From an uncultured Clostridia bacterium (lineage in GTDB: Bacteria > Bacillota > Clostridia > Oscillospirales > CAG-272), in the NCBI GenBank assembly GCA_937894775.1, contig CALAXC010000008.1, positions 4,181 through 68,180 of the forward strand: 64,000 bases of DNA. The letters are read 5' to 3'. Within the stretch, counting starts at the first letter, position 1. Every line of letters begins with the position of its first letter. A program made the position numbers and the translations under genes. Under the pieces are notes generated by a model. The model was not told the origin of the DNA, did no database searches, and worked only from the letters and a program-made list of their open reading frames with translations. Of this stretch, positions 54,433-64,000 are shown one piece after another.

Positions 54433-54660
54433 ATGGAAAAGCTTTTAAAAATACTCAATGACCTTCATCCCGATGTGGATTTTGAAAATAATGATTCTTT
54501 GATAGATGACGGAATACTCGATTCGCTTGATATAGTTACGATCGTAACCGAGATATATGGAGAATTCGACGTAACGATACCTGCAGAGGAGATAGTTCCC
54601 GAAAACTTCAATTCTGCTAAGGCTCTTATGGATCTCATTATAAGAATAGACGAAGAATAA
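54433..54660 (+). CDS. dltC: DltC-like carrier protein
   Basis: A 75-residue acyl/aminoacyl carrier protein with the phosphopantetheine Ser in DDGILDSLDIVTIVTEIYGEF (Ser near residue 32). Like DltC it is short and acidic. It would hold the amino acid as a thioester and hand it to the MBOAT protein. It lies between the A and B genes, unlike the usual A-B-C-D order. The stop overlaps the next start (TAATG). Confidence 0.9.
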   Translation: MEKLLKILNDLHPDVDFENNDSLIDDGILDSLDIVTIVTEIYGEFDVTIPAEEIVPENFNSAKALMDLIIRIDEE

Positions 54661-56258
54661 TGCTTTTTACTTCTTACGGATTTATAATATTTCTTGCGGC
54701 GGTCATCTTTCTGTATTACATAATACCTAAGAAAACACAGTGGATGTTTTTACTTGCCGCAAGCTATATTTTTTATGCATTTTCGGGGCTTTGGAATTTT
54801 GCTTTTGTTTTTGCGGTAACACTATCTTGCTATATAATTGCAAGAGTTATCGAAAAAATGAAAAACAAGGAAGATCTCGCGGTCGAACAAAATCGAGAAA
54901 ATTGGACTAAAGAAGAACGAAAACAATACAGGGCCGCCCAAAAGAAGCGCAGACTATGGGTGCTGGTTTTGGGACTCCTTATAAATCTTGGAATTCTTGC
55001 TGTTATAAAATATACAGCGTTCGCAGTAACTAACGTAAATTCCTTGCTTTCGCTTTTTGGAGCAAAAGAATTAAATGTTCCAAGTCTTATATTGCCTATG
55101 GGAATTTCATTCTTCGTGTTCCAGAGTGTCGGATATATTATCGATGTTTACAGAGGAAAGACCTTTGCCGAGAAGAATATCGCAAAATTTGCGCTTTTCG
55201 TTTCCTTTTTCCCGCAAATGGTTCAAGGTCCCATATCAAGACATTCCGATCTTGCCGAGCAGCTTTATACTCCGCATAAGTTTGACGGTAAAAAGGTGAA
55301 ATTCGGACTTCAGCGGATTTTATGGGGATTCTTTAAAAAGCTTGTTATTGCCGATAGAATAATGGTGGCAATAAAACCGCTTATAGCTGTTGATAACGGA
55401 TATGACGGAGCATATGTTTTTTTGTTGATAATTTTCTATTCTATACAGATATACGCAGATTTTACGGGTGGAATAGATATCACCATAGGTATTGCTGAGG
55501 CTCTTGGAATGAGGCTTGCCGAAAACTTCAACCGTCCTTTTTCTTCAAGAACCACAAAGGAATATTGGAACCGTTGGCATATGACAATGGGAAGCTGGTT
55601 CAATGATTATATCTTTATTCCGCTGTCGGTAACGAAACCATTGCTGAAAATTTCAAAAAAGGCGAGAGAAAAGAACAGTAAGCTTATGAAGGGACTCGGA
55701 AAACGAATACCTGTTTATACAGCTACTACGGTTACCTGGTTTACAACAGGACTTTGGCACGGGGCGGCGTGGAATTTCATAGTATGGGGATTGCTTAACT
55801 GCCTTGTTATTCTGGTTTCTCAGGAGCTTGAACCGCTTTACAGGCGTTTCAGAGGGCGCTTTCCAAAGCTTGTTGCCTCTTATCCCTATCACTGCTTTGA
55901 AGCTACGAGAACATTTTTGCTTATGGGACTTATCCGTACGCTCGATTGTTACCGTGATGTGGGAACTACTTTCTCAAAATGGGGAACGATGTTCACAAAA
56001 TTCAATTGGAACGAAGTTTTTGGCGGCGGAATTTTAGATCTCGGACTTAATATCACAGATTTTGTAATAATCGCAATAGCGGTAATCACCGTTGCGATCT
56101 TTTCAAAGCTGGGACAAAAGAGAAATATCCGAGAAGAGCTTGTTGATAAAACAGCGCTTTCGTGGATACTTGCGGGCGTATTTCTTTTTGTTGTGATTTT
56201 GTTTGGCGCATATAGTATAGGATACGATGCATCTCAGTTTATTTACAATCAGTTTTGA
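54660..56258 (+). CDS. dltB: DltB-like MBOAT acyltransferase
   Basis: A 532-residue multi-pass O-acyltransferase. The MBOAT core has FFPQMVQGPISRHSDL, RPFSSRTTKEYWNRWHMTMGSWFNDY (quoted in part: NRWHMTMGSW) and the catalytic His in TTGLWHGAAWNFIVWG. In Dlt systems this protein takes the aminoacyl group from DltC and passes it across the membrane to DltD and then teichoic acid. The N-terminal part has a longer basic loop (about residues 60-100) than I expect. Coupled to the carrier gene. Confidence 0.9.
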   Translation: MLFTSYGFIIFLAAVIFLYYIIPKKTQWMFLLAASYIFYAFSGLWNFAFVFAVTLSCYIIARVIEKMKNKEDLAVEQNRENWTKEERKQYRAAQKKRRLWVLVLGLLINLGILAVIKYTAFAVTNVNSLLSLFGAKELNVPSLILPMGISFFVFQSVGYIIDVYRGKTFAEKNIAKFALFVSFFPQMVQGPISRHSDLAEQLYTPHKFDGKKVKFGLQRILWGFFKKLVIADRIMVAIKPLIAVDNGYDGAYVFLLIIFYSIQIYADFTGGIDITIGIAEALGMRLAENFNRPFSSRTTKEYWNRWHMTMGSWFNDYIFIPLSVTKPLLKISKKAREKNSKLMKGLGKRIPVYTATTVTWFTTGLWHGAAWNFIVWGLLNCLVILVSQELEPLYRRFRGRFPKLVASYPYHCFEATRTFLLMGLIRTLDCYRDVGTTFSKWGTMFTKFNWNEVFGGGILDLGLNITDFVIIAIAVITVAIFSKLGQKRNIREELVDKTALSWILAGVFLFVVILFGAYSIGYDASQFIYNQF

Positions 56259-56294
56259 GTAATGATAATTAAAATTAGTAAAGGCTAAAAATAA

Positions 56295-57332
56295 ATGAAA
56301 AAGAAAATTATAATAAGCATTTCTGCTATTCTTGTGCTTGTAATAGTATTTGCTTTGCTTTCTTTGCTTCTGAAGCCTAAATATATAACTAACCCCGAAG
56401 GCAGACTTATCGGTGAATACTATTCACACGCAAAAGGAAATGACGTTATATTTTTGGGTGACTGTGAGGTTTATGAAACCTTTGTTCCTGCGATTTTGTG
56501 GGAAGAATACGGTATCACTTCTTATGTTAGAGGAAGTGCCCAACAGTTGATATGGCAATCATATTACATATTGGAAGAAACATTTAAATACGAAACACCG
56601 AAGGCGGTAGTGTTTAACGTTTATTCGTTAAAATACGGAACTCCGCAGAGTGAAGCTTTTAATCGAATGACGTTTGATAATATGAAGTGGTCGGATGCCA
56701 AGATAAAAGGCATAAAGGCATCGATGACTGAGGAGGAAAGCTTTGTGGATTATTTGATACCGCTTTTCAGATATCATAGCAGGATAACTTCTTTAGAGGA
56801 AAATGATTTTAAATATTGCTTTGCAAAGCCTTCTGATGCGTCGGATAGCGGATATCTTATGCAAACGGGTATAGCGCCGATGAAGGCGGAAAACGAAGAT
56901 CCCAGAGAGCTTTATGATTATCAATTTTCTAATACCGCCATTGAGTATCTTGATAAGATACAAGCACTTTGCAAGGAAAACGGAACCGAGCTGATCCTCG
57001 TTAAAGCGCCGACGAATTCCTGGAATTACTATTGGTATGATCAGTATGAAGAGCAGGTAAAAAAGTATGCAGAGGATAATAGTCTAAAGTATTATAACCT
57101 TATTGAAAAACAATCGGAAATCGGAATCGATTGGAATACAGACACGTATGACGAGGGATTTCACCTCAACGTTTACGGTGCAGAGAAGACTTCTGTATAT
57201 TTCGGTAAAATATTGACCGAAGAATGTGGTATCGAAGATAAAAGAGATAATTCTCAGCTTAAATCGGTATGGGATAATAATTTGAATAAATATAATGAAA
57301 GAAAAAAACAAATGGAGGCTGAAAGCAAATGA
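56295..57332 (+). CDS. DltD-like SGNH protein with Cys in the nucleophile position
   Basis: A 345-residue protein with one N-terminal membrane helix (about residues 4-26) and an extracellular SGNH-like domain. Block I reads VIFLGDCEVYE, so the usual catalytic Ser is Cys57. The late acid/His block reads DEGFHLNVYG (His290). Its place after the MBOAT gene is that of DltD, the extracellular acyltransferase of D-alanylation. Overall sequence is not close to classical DltD as far as I can see, so the symbol is withheld. It overlaps the lipoprotein gene by four bases. Confidence 0.75.
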   Translation: MKKKIIISISAILVLVIVFALLSLLLKPKYITNPEGRLIGEYYSHAKGNDVIFLGDCEVYETFVPAILWEEYGITSYVRGSAQQLIWQSYYILEETFKYETPKAVVFNVYSLKYGTPQSEAFNRMTFDNMKWSDAKIKGIKASMTEEESFVDYLIPLFRYHSRITSLEENDFKYCFAKPSDASDSGYLMQTGIAPMKAENEDPRELYDYQFSNTAIEYLDKIQALCKENGTELILVKAPTNSWNYYWYDQYEEQVKKYAEDNSLKYYNLIEKQSEIGIDWNTDTYDEGFHLNVYGAEKTSVYFGKILTEECGIEDKRDNSQLKSVWDNNLNKYNERKKQMEAESK

Positions 57333-57859
57333 AAAAAATAATAAGAGTTTTCGCATTAATAATTGCAATAGTATGTTCGGTATCACTTTTGGCTGCTTGT
57401 AACAGCGGTGACGATAATAAAGATGATGGTAAGAATGATGGTAAGAATGACGGGGCTGTTGCTTATTACGTAAATTATAACGGTACTAAGATCGAGCTTG
57501 GAAAGAAGGCAGATTCGGTCCTTTCAGCGCTCGGTACGCCTAAAGCAAAGGATTCGCTTGGCGATTGCGGAGGCTTTGGCTTGCAAACAAGATATACATA
57601 CAATGATATAGTGGTTTATACAGTAAAAAACGATAGCGGTGAAACGATAGACCAGATCACATTTTCAAACGATACACCTGAAACACCTAAGGGAATATGC
57701 ATAGGAGATAGCTCGGAATCTGTTATTTCTGCATACGGTGACCCCACAGCAAAGAACGATACTAAGATAGAATATCAAAAGGATTCTTTGGTTCTTAAAT
57801 TCGGTATCGAAAACGGTGAAGTTAAATCGATAAACTTTATCAGAATAACTTCTAAATAA
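57329..57859 (+). CDS. Small lipoprotein with a two-repeat domain
   Basis: A 176-residue lipoprotein: signal peptide, lipobox LLAAC (Cys24), then a Asp/Lys/Gly/Asn linker containing a short direct repeat (DDGKNDGKNDG). The domain has two similar units, IELGKKADSVLSALGTPKAK and ICIGDSSESVISAYGDPTAK, of the form I-x-(L/I)-G-x4-V-(L/I)-S-A-x-G-x-P, which recalls BamE/BLIP-like folds. Function is unknown. It overlaps the SGNH gene (ATGA) and closes the operon. Confidence 0.8.
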   Translation: MKKIIRVFALIIAIVCSVSLLAACNSGDDNKDDGKNDGKNDGAVAYYVNYNGTKIELGKKADSVLSALGTPKAKDSLGDCGGFGLQTRYTYNDIVVYTVKNDSGETIDQITFSNDTPETPKGICIGDSSESVISAYGDPTAKNDTKIEYQKDSLVLKFGIENGEVKSINFIRITSK

Positions 57860-57882
57860 GCTGTTTTGATGCTAAAAATATC

Positions 57883-57921
57883 TGTCGGAAGGCATTTTTT
57901 GATGCTTTCCGACACTTTTTT
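57883..57921 (+). terminator. Terminator of the dlt-like operon
   Basis: TGTCGGAAGGCAT (57883-57895) pairs with ATGCTTTCCGACA (57902-57914) with one G-T pair, followed by C and a T-run. It lies 24 bases past the lipoprotein stop. Confidence 0.9.
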
Positions 57922-57993
57922 TATAAAAAAATAAAAAAATGCAAAAAAATTAGCACTGTTTACAAATAATTAATAAAAAAATATCAAAAACTA

Positions 57994-58022
57994 TTGACAG
58001 ACGCAAAAAAAAGTGTTATATT
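57994..58022 (+). promoter_or_regulatory. Promoter of the hrcA-dnaK operon
   Basis: TTGACA (57994-57999), 17-base spacer, TATATT (58017-58022), just ahead of the CIRCE element. Confidence 0.8.
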
Positions 58023-58034
58023 TTATACATAGAG

Positions 58035-58061
58035 TTAGCACTCTTAAACATCAAGTGCTAA
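58035..58061 (+). promoter_or_regulatory. CIRCE operator for HrcA
   Basis: TTAGCACTC, nine-base spacer, AAGTGCTAA. This is the CIRCE inverted repeat with one mismatch in the right arm (A for G). It sits just downstream of the -10 box, so HrcA bound here would repress its own operon; release on heat stress would induce it. Confidence 0.93.
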
Positions 58062-58090
58062 AAACGATAATTATAGATCAGGTGAATTAC

Positions 58091-59182
58091 GTGAAACAGA
58101 ATGAGTTAAGCGAAAGAAAAAAGTTAATACTCAAAGCTGTGGTTGAAGCTCATATAGAGGGCGGAGAACCTATAGGTTCTAAGTATATAGTTCAAAGCAA
58201 TCTGCTTTCCTGTTCTTCGGCGACTATACGTAATGAGATGGCAGAGCTTGAAGAGCTTGGATATCTTGTTCAACCTCACACTTCAGCCGGGAGAGTGCCA
58301 AGTGAGGCGGGATACCGTTTTTATGTCGACTCTCTTGTTGAACAGTATGCAAAGACCACACACGAGGTTGCGCAGATAAATCAGCTTTTGAGAGTAAAAA
58401 TGGATGAGATCGATCAGATACTCGATATGGCATCAAGACTTGCATCAACGATGACCAATTATACGGGGATAGCGATAAAGCCTAAAATGAATACTGTAAC
58501 TATGACAAAGTTTGAAATAGTTTCTATGAGTCTTAACGATTTTGTAATAGTTATGATAACTTCGGGCGGAGCGATCAAAACCAAAAAGGTGAAAATCGAA
58601 TTTCCCGTTGGCGAAGCGGCTTTGAAAAAGCTTTCAGATCTTTTGAATTCCGAAATATGCGGTCTTGGCGCCGATATGATAACTCTTCCTATTATAATGG
58701 GACTCGAGGAAGCTATGGGCGAGGATGCTTTTTTGGTAAATCCTACGGTCAAATGTATATACGAGGTTATGAACGAGATAGATGGCGGTGATATGAAGCT
58801 TACGGGAATAAATCATCTGCTGAAATACCCCGAATACTCGGATACAACTGAACTTGGAGATCTGCTTGGAACTCTTGAAAGTCAAGAGGAAATACTCGAT
58901 CTTGTATCGTCTGCCACAGAGAATGACAGAATAAACGTTCTTATCGGATCAGAAAGCTCTGTAAAGGTTATGAATAATTCTTCACTCGTTTATATTCCTA
59001 TTAAAAAGGACGGCAAAACAGTCGGAGTTATAGGAGTTATAGGACCCAGAAGAATGAATTACAAGCAGGTCTTGAAAACGCTTGGAGATATAAGTATAAA
59101 TATCTCTTCGATAATCGGTGAAGATGCAAACTGTCTTACCGATGGAAATTCAAATAAAGGAAATGATAAAGATAATAAATAA
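58091..59182 (+). CDS. hrcA: Heat-inducible transcription repressor HrcA
   Basis: HrcA represses the class I heat-shock genes by binding CIRCE and is kept active by GroEL. From the GTG at 58091 it is 363 residues. The winged helix includes LSERKKLILKAVVEAHIEGGEPIGSKYI, ATIRNEMAELEELGYL and QPHTSAGRVPSEAGYRFYVD, all diagnostic. Another in-frame GTG lies at 58082. The frame is open from 58013, but that would place the start before the CIRCE element. Overlaps the first possible grpE start. Confidence 0.94.
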   Translation: MKQNELSERKKLILKAVVEAHIEGGEPIGSKYIVQSNLLSCSSATIRNEMAELEELGYLVQPHTSAGRVPSEAGYRFYVDSLVEQYAKTTHEVAQINQLLRVKMDEIDQILDMASRLASTMTNYTGIAIKPKMNTVTMTKFEIVSMSLNDFVIVMITSGGAIKTKKVKIEFPVGEAALKKLSDLLNSEICGLGADMITLPIIMGLEEAMGEDAFLVNPTVKCIYEVMNEIDGGDMKLTGINHLLKYPEYSDTTELGDLLGTLESQEEILDLVSSATENDRINVLIGSESSVKVMNNSSLVYIPIKKDGKTVGVIGVIGPRRMNYKQVLKTLGDISINISSIIGEDANCLTDGNSNKGNDKDNK

Positions 59183-59196
59183 TGGCGGAGGTCAAA

Positions 59197-59808
59197 ATGG
59201 AAGAGAATAAGAATAATACGGCGGAAGATGTCATTGAGGAGAAAGCTGAAGAAACGCTTGATCCCGATACACCCGAATCCGTCGAAGCTGAGGCAAGTCC
59301 TGAAACGGCGGAAGATGAATCTCCTTTAAAACATAAGGATAAAAAGAAGTTAAAAAAAGCAGAAGCCGAGATAGAAAAGCTTACCGCACAGCTCGCAGAG
59401 GAGCAGGATAAATATTTAAGGCTTATGGCAGAGTATGATAACTTCAGAAAACGTACGGCAAAAGAGAGAGAGGGGATATATACCGATGCTTATTGTGATG
59501 CACTCAGTCAGATATTGCCTATAATAGACAATCTTGAGCGTGCGGCTCAATATAGCGCAGACGATCCTGATTCGCCTATGGCAAAGGGAATAGAGCTTAC
59601 TATAAAGAGTTGCGTGGAAGCACTTAATAAAATGGGTGTTTACGAGATAGAGGCTATTGGAAAACAGTTTGATCCTAATCTTCATAATGCTGTAATGCAT
59701 ATTGATGATGAAGCCTTTGGTGAAAATGAAATAGTTGAGGTCTTTATGAAGGGATATATTAAGGGGGAAAAGGTCCTTAGATTTTCTATGGTAAAGGTCG
59801 CAAATTAA
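59197..59808 (+). CDS. grpE: Nucleotide exchange factor GrpE
   Basis: The DnaK co-chaperone that releases ADP. At 203 residues it has an acidic N-terminus, a long coiled-coil (about 55-95) and the beta domain with EIEAIGKQFDPNLHNAVMHIDD. The ATG at 59197 is chosen because GGAGG lies at 59186-59190; the ATG at 59182 also works in frame but would include the ribosome site. Second gene of the heat-shock operon. Confidence 0.94.
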   Translation: MEENKNNTAEDVIEEKAEETLDPDTPESVEAEASPETAEDESPLKHKDKKKLKKAEAEIEKLTAQLAEEQDKYLRLMAEYDNFRKRTAKEREGIYTDAYCDALSQILPIIDNLERAAQYSADDPDSPMAKGIELTIKSCVEALNKMGVYEIEAIGKQFDPNLHNAVMHIDDEAFGENEIVEVFMKGYIKGEKVLRFSMVKVAN

Positions 59809-59836
59809 AATAATAAAATAAATTTAAAAAATATAA

Positions 59837-61702
<1,866 letters not shown>

Positions 61703-61714
61703 TTAAATACTTCA

Positions 61715-61743
61715 GGCTATCGCAGATTTTTTCTGCGATAGCC
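61715..61743 (+). terminator. Hairpin between dnaK and dnaJ
   Basis: GGCTATCGCAGA (61715-61726), loop TTTTT, TCTGCGATAGCC (61732-61743): a perfect 12-base stem. The downstream T-run is weak (AAAAGTTGTTTT), so it may be a partial terminator or an mRNA-stabilising structure that gives more dnaK than dnaJ product. Confidence 0.75.
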
Positions 61744-61781
61744 AAAAGTTGTTTTATCAATAATGATTAACAGAGGATTAT

Positions 61782-62930
61782 ATGGCGGAAAAAAGAGATT
61801 ATTATGAAGTTCTTGGAGTTTCCAAAAACGCAAGTGATGCCGAAATAAAAAAAGCTTACCGTTCTATGGCAAAAAAGTATCATCCCGATATGAATCCGGG
61901 CGATGCTGAAGCAGAGGCCAAATTTAAAGAAGTCAATGAGGCTTATGCGGTGCTTTCCGATACCGATAAAAAATCCCGGTATGACAGATTTGGACACGCA
62001 GCCTTCGAGCAAGGCGGACAAGGTGGCTACGGTGGCGGTTTCGATGCTGATTTCGGTGATCTTGGTGATATATTCGGAAGTATATTCGGCGGTGGATTCG
62101 GAGGATTCGGATCGTCACGACAAAGCAGAAATGCACCGATGCGCGGCGAGGATGTTATGACGCGGGTTGTTATCACCTTTGAGGAAGCTGCGTTTGGTAT
62201 AAAAAAAGATATTACCTTCCAAAGAATACAAAAATGTCAGGACTGCGCTGGAAGCGGTGCAGATAAGGGAACCACGGTAGAAACTTGTTCTTCTTGTAAT
62301 GGAAACGGTCAGAAGCGTGTTACACAAAGAATAGGCGGAATGGCATTCCAGACGACAACGACGTGTGATAATTGTCGAGGAACGGGAAAGATCATTAAAA
62401 AGCCTTGCTCAAATTGTCGAGGAACGGGATTTATTAAAGTTAATAAAACACTTTCTGTAAATATCCCGGCGGGTATAGATGACGGTGAGAGAATAGTTCT
62501 TCGGGCGCAGGGATGCGACGGTAAAAACGGAGGATCTGCAGGAGATCTTATAATTCAGGTCAATGTTAAGCGACATTCTTATTTTGAGCGTGACGGTGTA
62601 AATATTTACTGTGACGTACCGATAACGGTGTCGGATGCGGTGCTGGGCGCAGAAATAGAAGTTCCCACGCTTGAAGGAAAACAGAAATTCACCATACCTG
62701 AGGGAACTCAGTCTGGTACTCAGTTTGTTTTAAAGCAAAAGGGAATTCCGCACGTGAACAATTCAGGACGAAGAGGAGATCTTATATTTTCAACTATCGT
62801 AGAAATTCCCAAGGGATTGAACGAAAAGCAAAAAGAATGTATGAGAAGCTTTGCTGCAGCTTGCAACGATAACGTTTACGTTAAAAAGAAGAACTTTTTT
62901 AAAAAAATTTTCGATAAGGATAAAAAATAA
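61782..62930 (+). CDS. dnaJ: Chaperone DnaJ (Hsp40)
   Basis: The DnaK co-chaperone that delivers substrates and triggers ATP hydrolysis. At 382 residues it has the J domain with HPD ([11 protein letters not shown]), a Gly/Phe-rich linker (about 80-112), four zinc-binding CxxCxGxG repeats ([32 protein letters not shown]) and the C-terminal substrate domains. Fourth gene of the HrcA operon. Confidence 0.97.
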   Translation: MAEKRDYYEVLGVSKNASDAEIKKAYRSMAKKYHPDMNPGDAEAEAKFKEVNEAYAVLSDTDKKSRYDRFGHAAFEQGGQGGYGGGFDADFGDLGDIFGSIFGGGFGGFGSSRQSRNAPMRGEDVMTRVVITFEEAAFGIKKDITFQRIQKCQDCAGSGADKGTTVETCSSCNGNGQKRVTQRIGGMAFQTTTTCDNCRGTGKIIKKPCSNCRGTGFIKVNKTLSVNIPAGIDDGERIVLRAQGCDGKNGGSAGDLIIQVNVKRHSYFERDGVNIYCDVPITVSDAVLGAEIEVPTLEGKQKFTIPEGTQSGTQFVLKQKGIPHVNNSGRRGDLIFSTIVEIPKGLNEKQKECMRSFAAACNDNVYVKKKNFFKKIFDKDKK

Positions 62931-62950
62931 AGTCGTTAAAGGAATAAAAT

Positions 62951-63901
62951 ATGGATAAGGATTATACGTGCGAGGATTGGGGAACCGAAAGCGAGTGGAC
63001 GCAGATAAAAGTTACAGTAAAGCTTGAAGTGCTTGACGATGCTGTTGCGGTAATGAATATGGTATCAAATTATCTTCAGATCGAGGACTATAGCGATATC
63101 GATCTTAAGACCTGCTATGGAGATCTTATTGATGAAGCAATTCTCAATGCCGATAAAACTATTGCATCTGTTTCTGTATATCTTCCCGCAGACAGCGGAG
63201 TCGCCGATACGGTCGTCTTTTTAAAGACACGTTTTGCAGAGCTTGGCATAAATGCCGAAATATCTGTAAGCGGTGTTAATGAAGAGGACTGGGCAAATTC
63301 TTGGAAAGAATACTATAAGCCGATAAAGATAGGCGAAAAAATAGTTATAGTTCCCGCTTGGGAAAAGTATTCTGCAAAAGACGGTGAAATAATCGTAAGA
63401 ATGGATCCGGGTATGGCTTTTGGAACGGGAACTCATGAAACGACTAGACTTGTTATAAAATTTTTGGAAAAATACATAAAACAGGGAATGAGAGTTGCCG
63501 ACGTAGGCTGTGGAAGCGGAATACTCGCAATATGCGCATCTAAGCTTGGCGCAGGCGAGTGTAAAGCATACGATATAGATCCCGTTGCGGTAAAGGTTGC
63601 AAACGAAAATATAAAGGATAGCGGACTTGATAACGTAACTTGTGATGTGTCCGATCTTTTAAAGCAGGTTGACAGGAGCGCCCCATATAATGTAATATGT
63701 GCTAACATAGTAGCTGATATTATTATTCGAATGATGCCCGATGTAGGCGAATTGATGAATGAAAATTCCGTAATTCTCGCATCAGGAATTATAGTTGAGA
63801 GAAGCGAAGACGTAATAAATGCGTTTGATGATAACGGATTTAAGATCGTCGAGCGAATCGATGAAAACGGATGGTGCGCATTAGCTGTTATGAAAAAATA
63901 A
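62951..63901 (+). CDS. prmA: Ribosomal protein L11 methyltransferase PrmA
   Basis: Trimethylates ribosomal protein L11. At 316 residues it has the N-terminal substrate-recognition domain (about 1-100, with EEDWANSWKEYYKPIKIG), then the methyltransferase with MDPGMAFGTGTHETTRL, VADVGCGSGILAICASKLGA and ICANIVADIII. AAAGGA precedes the ATG. It follows dnaJ by 20 bases, the common Firmicutes arrangement. Confidence 0.95.
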   Translation: MDKDYTCEDWGTESEWTQIKVTVKLEVLDDAVAVMNMVSNYLQIEDYSDIDLKTCYGDLIDEAILNADKTIASVSVYLPADSGVADTVVFLKTRFAELGINAEISVSGVNEEDWANSWKEYYKPIKIGEKIVIVPAWEKYSAKDGEIIVRMDPGMAFGTGTHETTRLVIKFLEKYIKQGMRVADVGCGSGILAICASKLGAGECKAYDIDPVAVKVANENIKDSGLDNVTCDVSDLLKQVDRSAPYNVICANIVADIIIRMMPDVGELMNENSVILASGIIVERSEDVINAFDDNGFKIVERIDENGWCALAVMKK

Positions 63902-63960
63902 AAATAGGGGCTGTCTCATTAAGCGCAGAACAAAATTACACGAAATAAAATCATAAATTA

Positions 63961-64000
63961 ATACCGCTTTATTATCAAAAAAGTGATAGTAAAGCGGTAT
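63961..64000 (+). terminator. Hairpin at the window's right edge, probable terminator
   Basis: ATACCGCTTTATTATCA (63961-63977) pairs with TGATAGTAAAGCGGTAT (63984-64000), with one G-T pair, around AAAAAA. The window ends at the foot of the stem, so a T-run cannot be seen. Between the prmA stop and this stem there is no gene; the stretch 63907-63923 (GGGGCTGTCTCATTAAG) resembles one arm of a GGCTGTC-type stem. Confidence 0.6.

Noticed and set aside
57421..57456. Short tandem repeat coding for DGKNDGKND as a CRISPR or mobile repeat
   Set aside because: It is an in-frame low-complexity linker behind a lipobox, typical of lipoproteins.
57950..57976. TTAGCACTG upstream of hrcA as a second CIRCE element
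   Set aside because: The matching right arm after nine bases (AATTAATAA) is not complementary; only the site at 58035-58061 is a real inverted repeat.
63907..63923. GGGGCTGTCTCATTAAG as the end of an insertion sequence
   Set aside because: Only one end would be visible and no transposase or partner repeat is in the window; it may equally be one arm of a GGCTGTC-type terminator like that at 44567-44596.

Overview
The window looks like chromosomal DNA of a low-GC, Gram-positive anaerobe of the Clostridia (Bacillota), probably an uncultured gut relative of the Oscillospirales. This rests on HrcA with a CIRCE operator, the short HisG/HisZ pair, an EcfA1-EcfA2-EcfT-TruA cluster, the xseA-xseB-ispA-tlyA-nadK-argR-recN order, desulfoferrodoxin (a strict-anaerobe oxygen-defence protein), and AAGGAGG-type ribosome sites. 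The species assignment is inference. Most of the window is tightly packed housekeeping operons. I saw no tRNA, rRNA, CRISPR array, prophage or complete insertion sequence.

Layout. 1-2204: end of an unknown gene, lgt, and a CPBP membrane protease. 2259-10206: a complete-looking histidine operon headed by a TrpR-like regulator (YerC/HisR type) with a palindromic operator on its own promoter (yerC-hisZGDCBHAF-hisIE), but with no histidinol-phosphatase gene. 10281-15858 (mostly minus strand): a strong palindrome, desulfoferrodoxin, and DUF951-yfhO-ruvA-ruvB. 15932-27993 (plus): ruvC, an rRNA methyltransferase, ecfA1-ecfA2-ecfT-truA, a DUF5711-type protein, pgsA, a ClpE-like unfoldase, and a large P-type-ATPase homologue that has lost its catalytic motifs. 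28034-29966: rpsB-tsf with a leader. 30011-42184: a long operon from nusB through a TsaD-like paralogue, xseAB, ispA, a DUF212 protein, tlyA, nadK, argR, recN, argS, yebC and a flippase. 42206-42713: rplS with leader and terminator.

42717-50634 (minus): two lipoprotein genes, a small membrane protein, an AI-2E-type transporter, a CNNM/CBS ion transporter behind a striking 5' leader, a TSCPD protein, a divergent prephenate-dehydratase-like protein, and htpG. 50673-57914 (plus): ispE, then a variant dlt-like operon consisting of a membrane transglutaminase-like protein, an adenylating enzyme, a carrier protein, an MBOAT acyltransferase, an SGNH protein with Cys in place of the catalytic Ser, and a lipoprotein. 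57994-63901: the HrcA heat-shock operon (hrcA-grpE-dnaK-dnaJ) plus prmA.

The strongest leads for something undescribed are: (i) the dlt-like operon with order A-C-B-D, an altered adenylation pocket and a GDC nucleophile motif; (ii) the P-type ATPase homologue that appears catalytically dead, in an operon with a Clp unfoldase; (iii) the leader of the CNNM gene, which combines a 15-codon ORF, a terminator and an 8-bp long-range complementarity; and (iv) the prephenate-dehydratase-like protein translationally coupled to htpG. All homology statements come from reading motifs by eye, not from searches.
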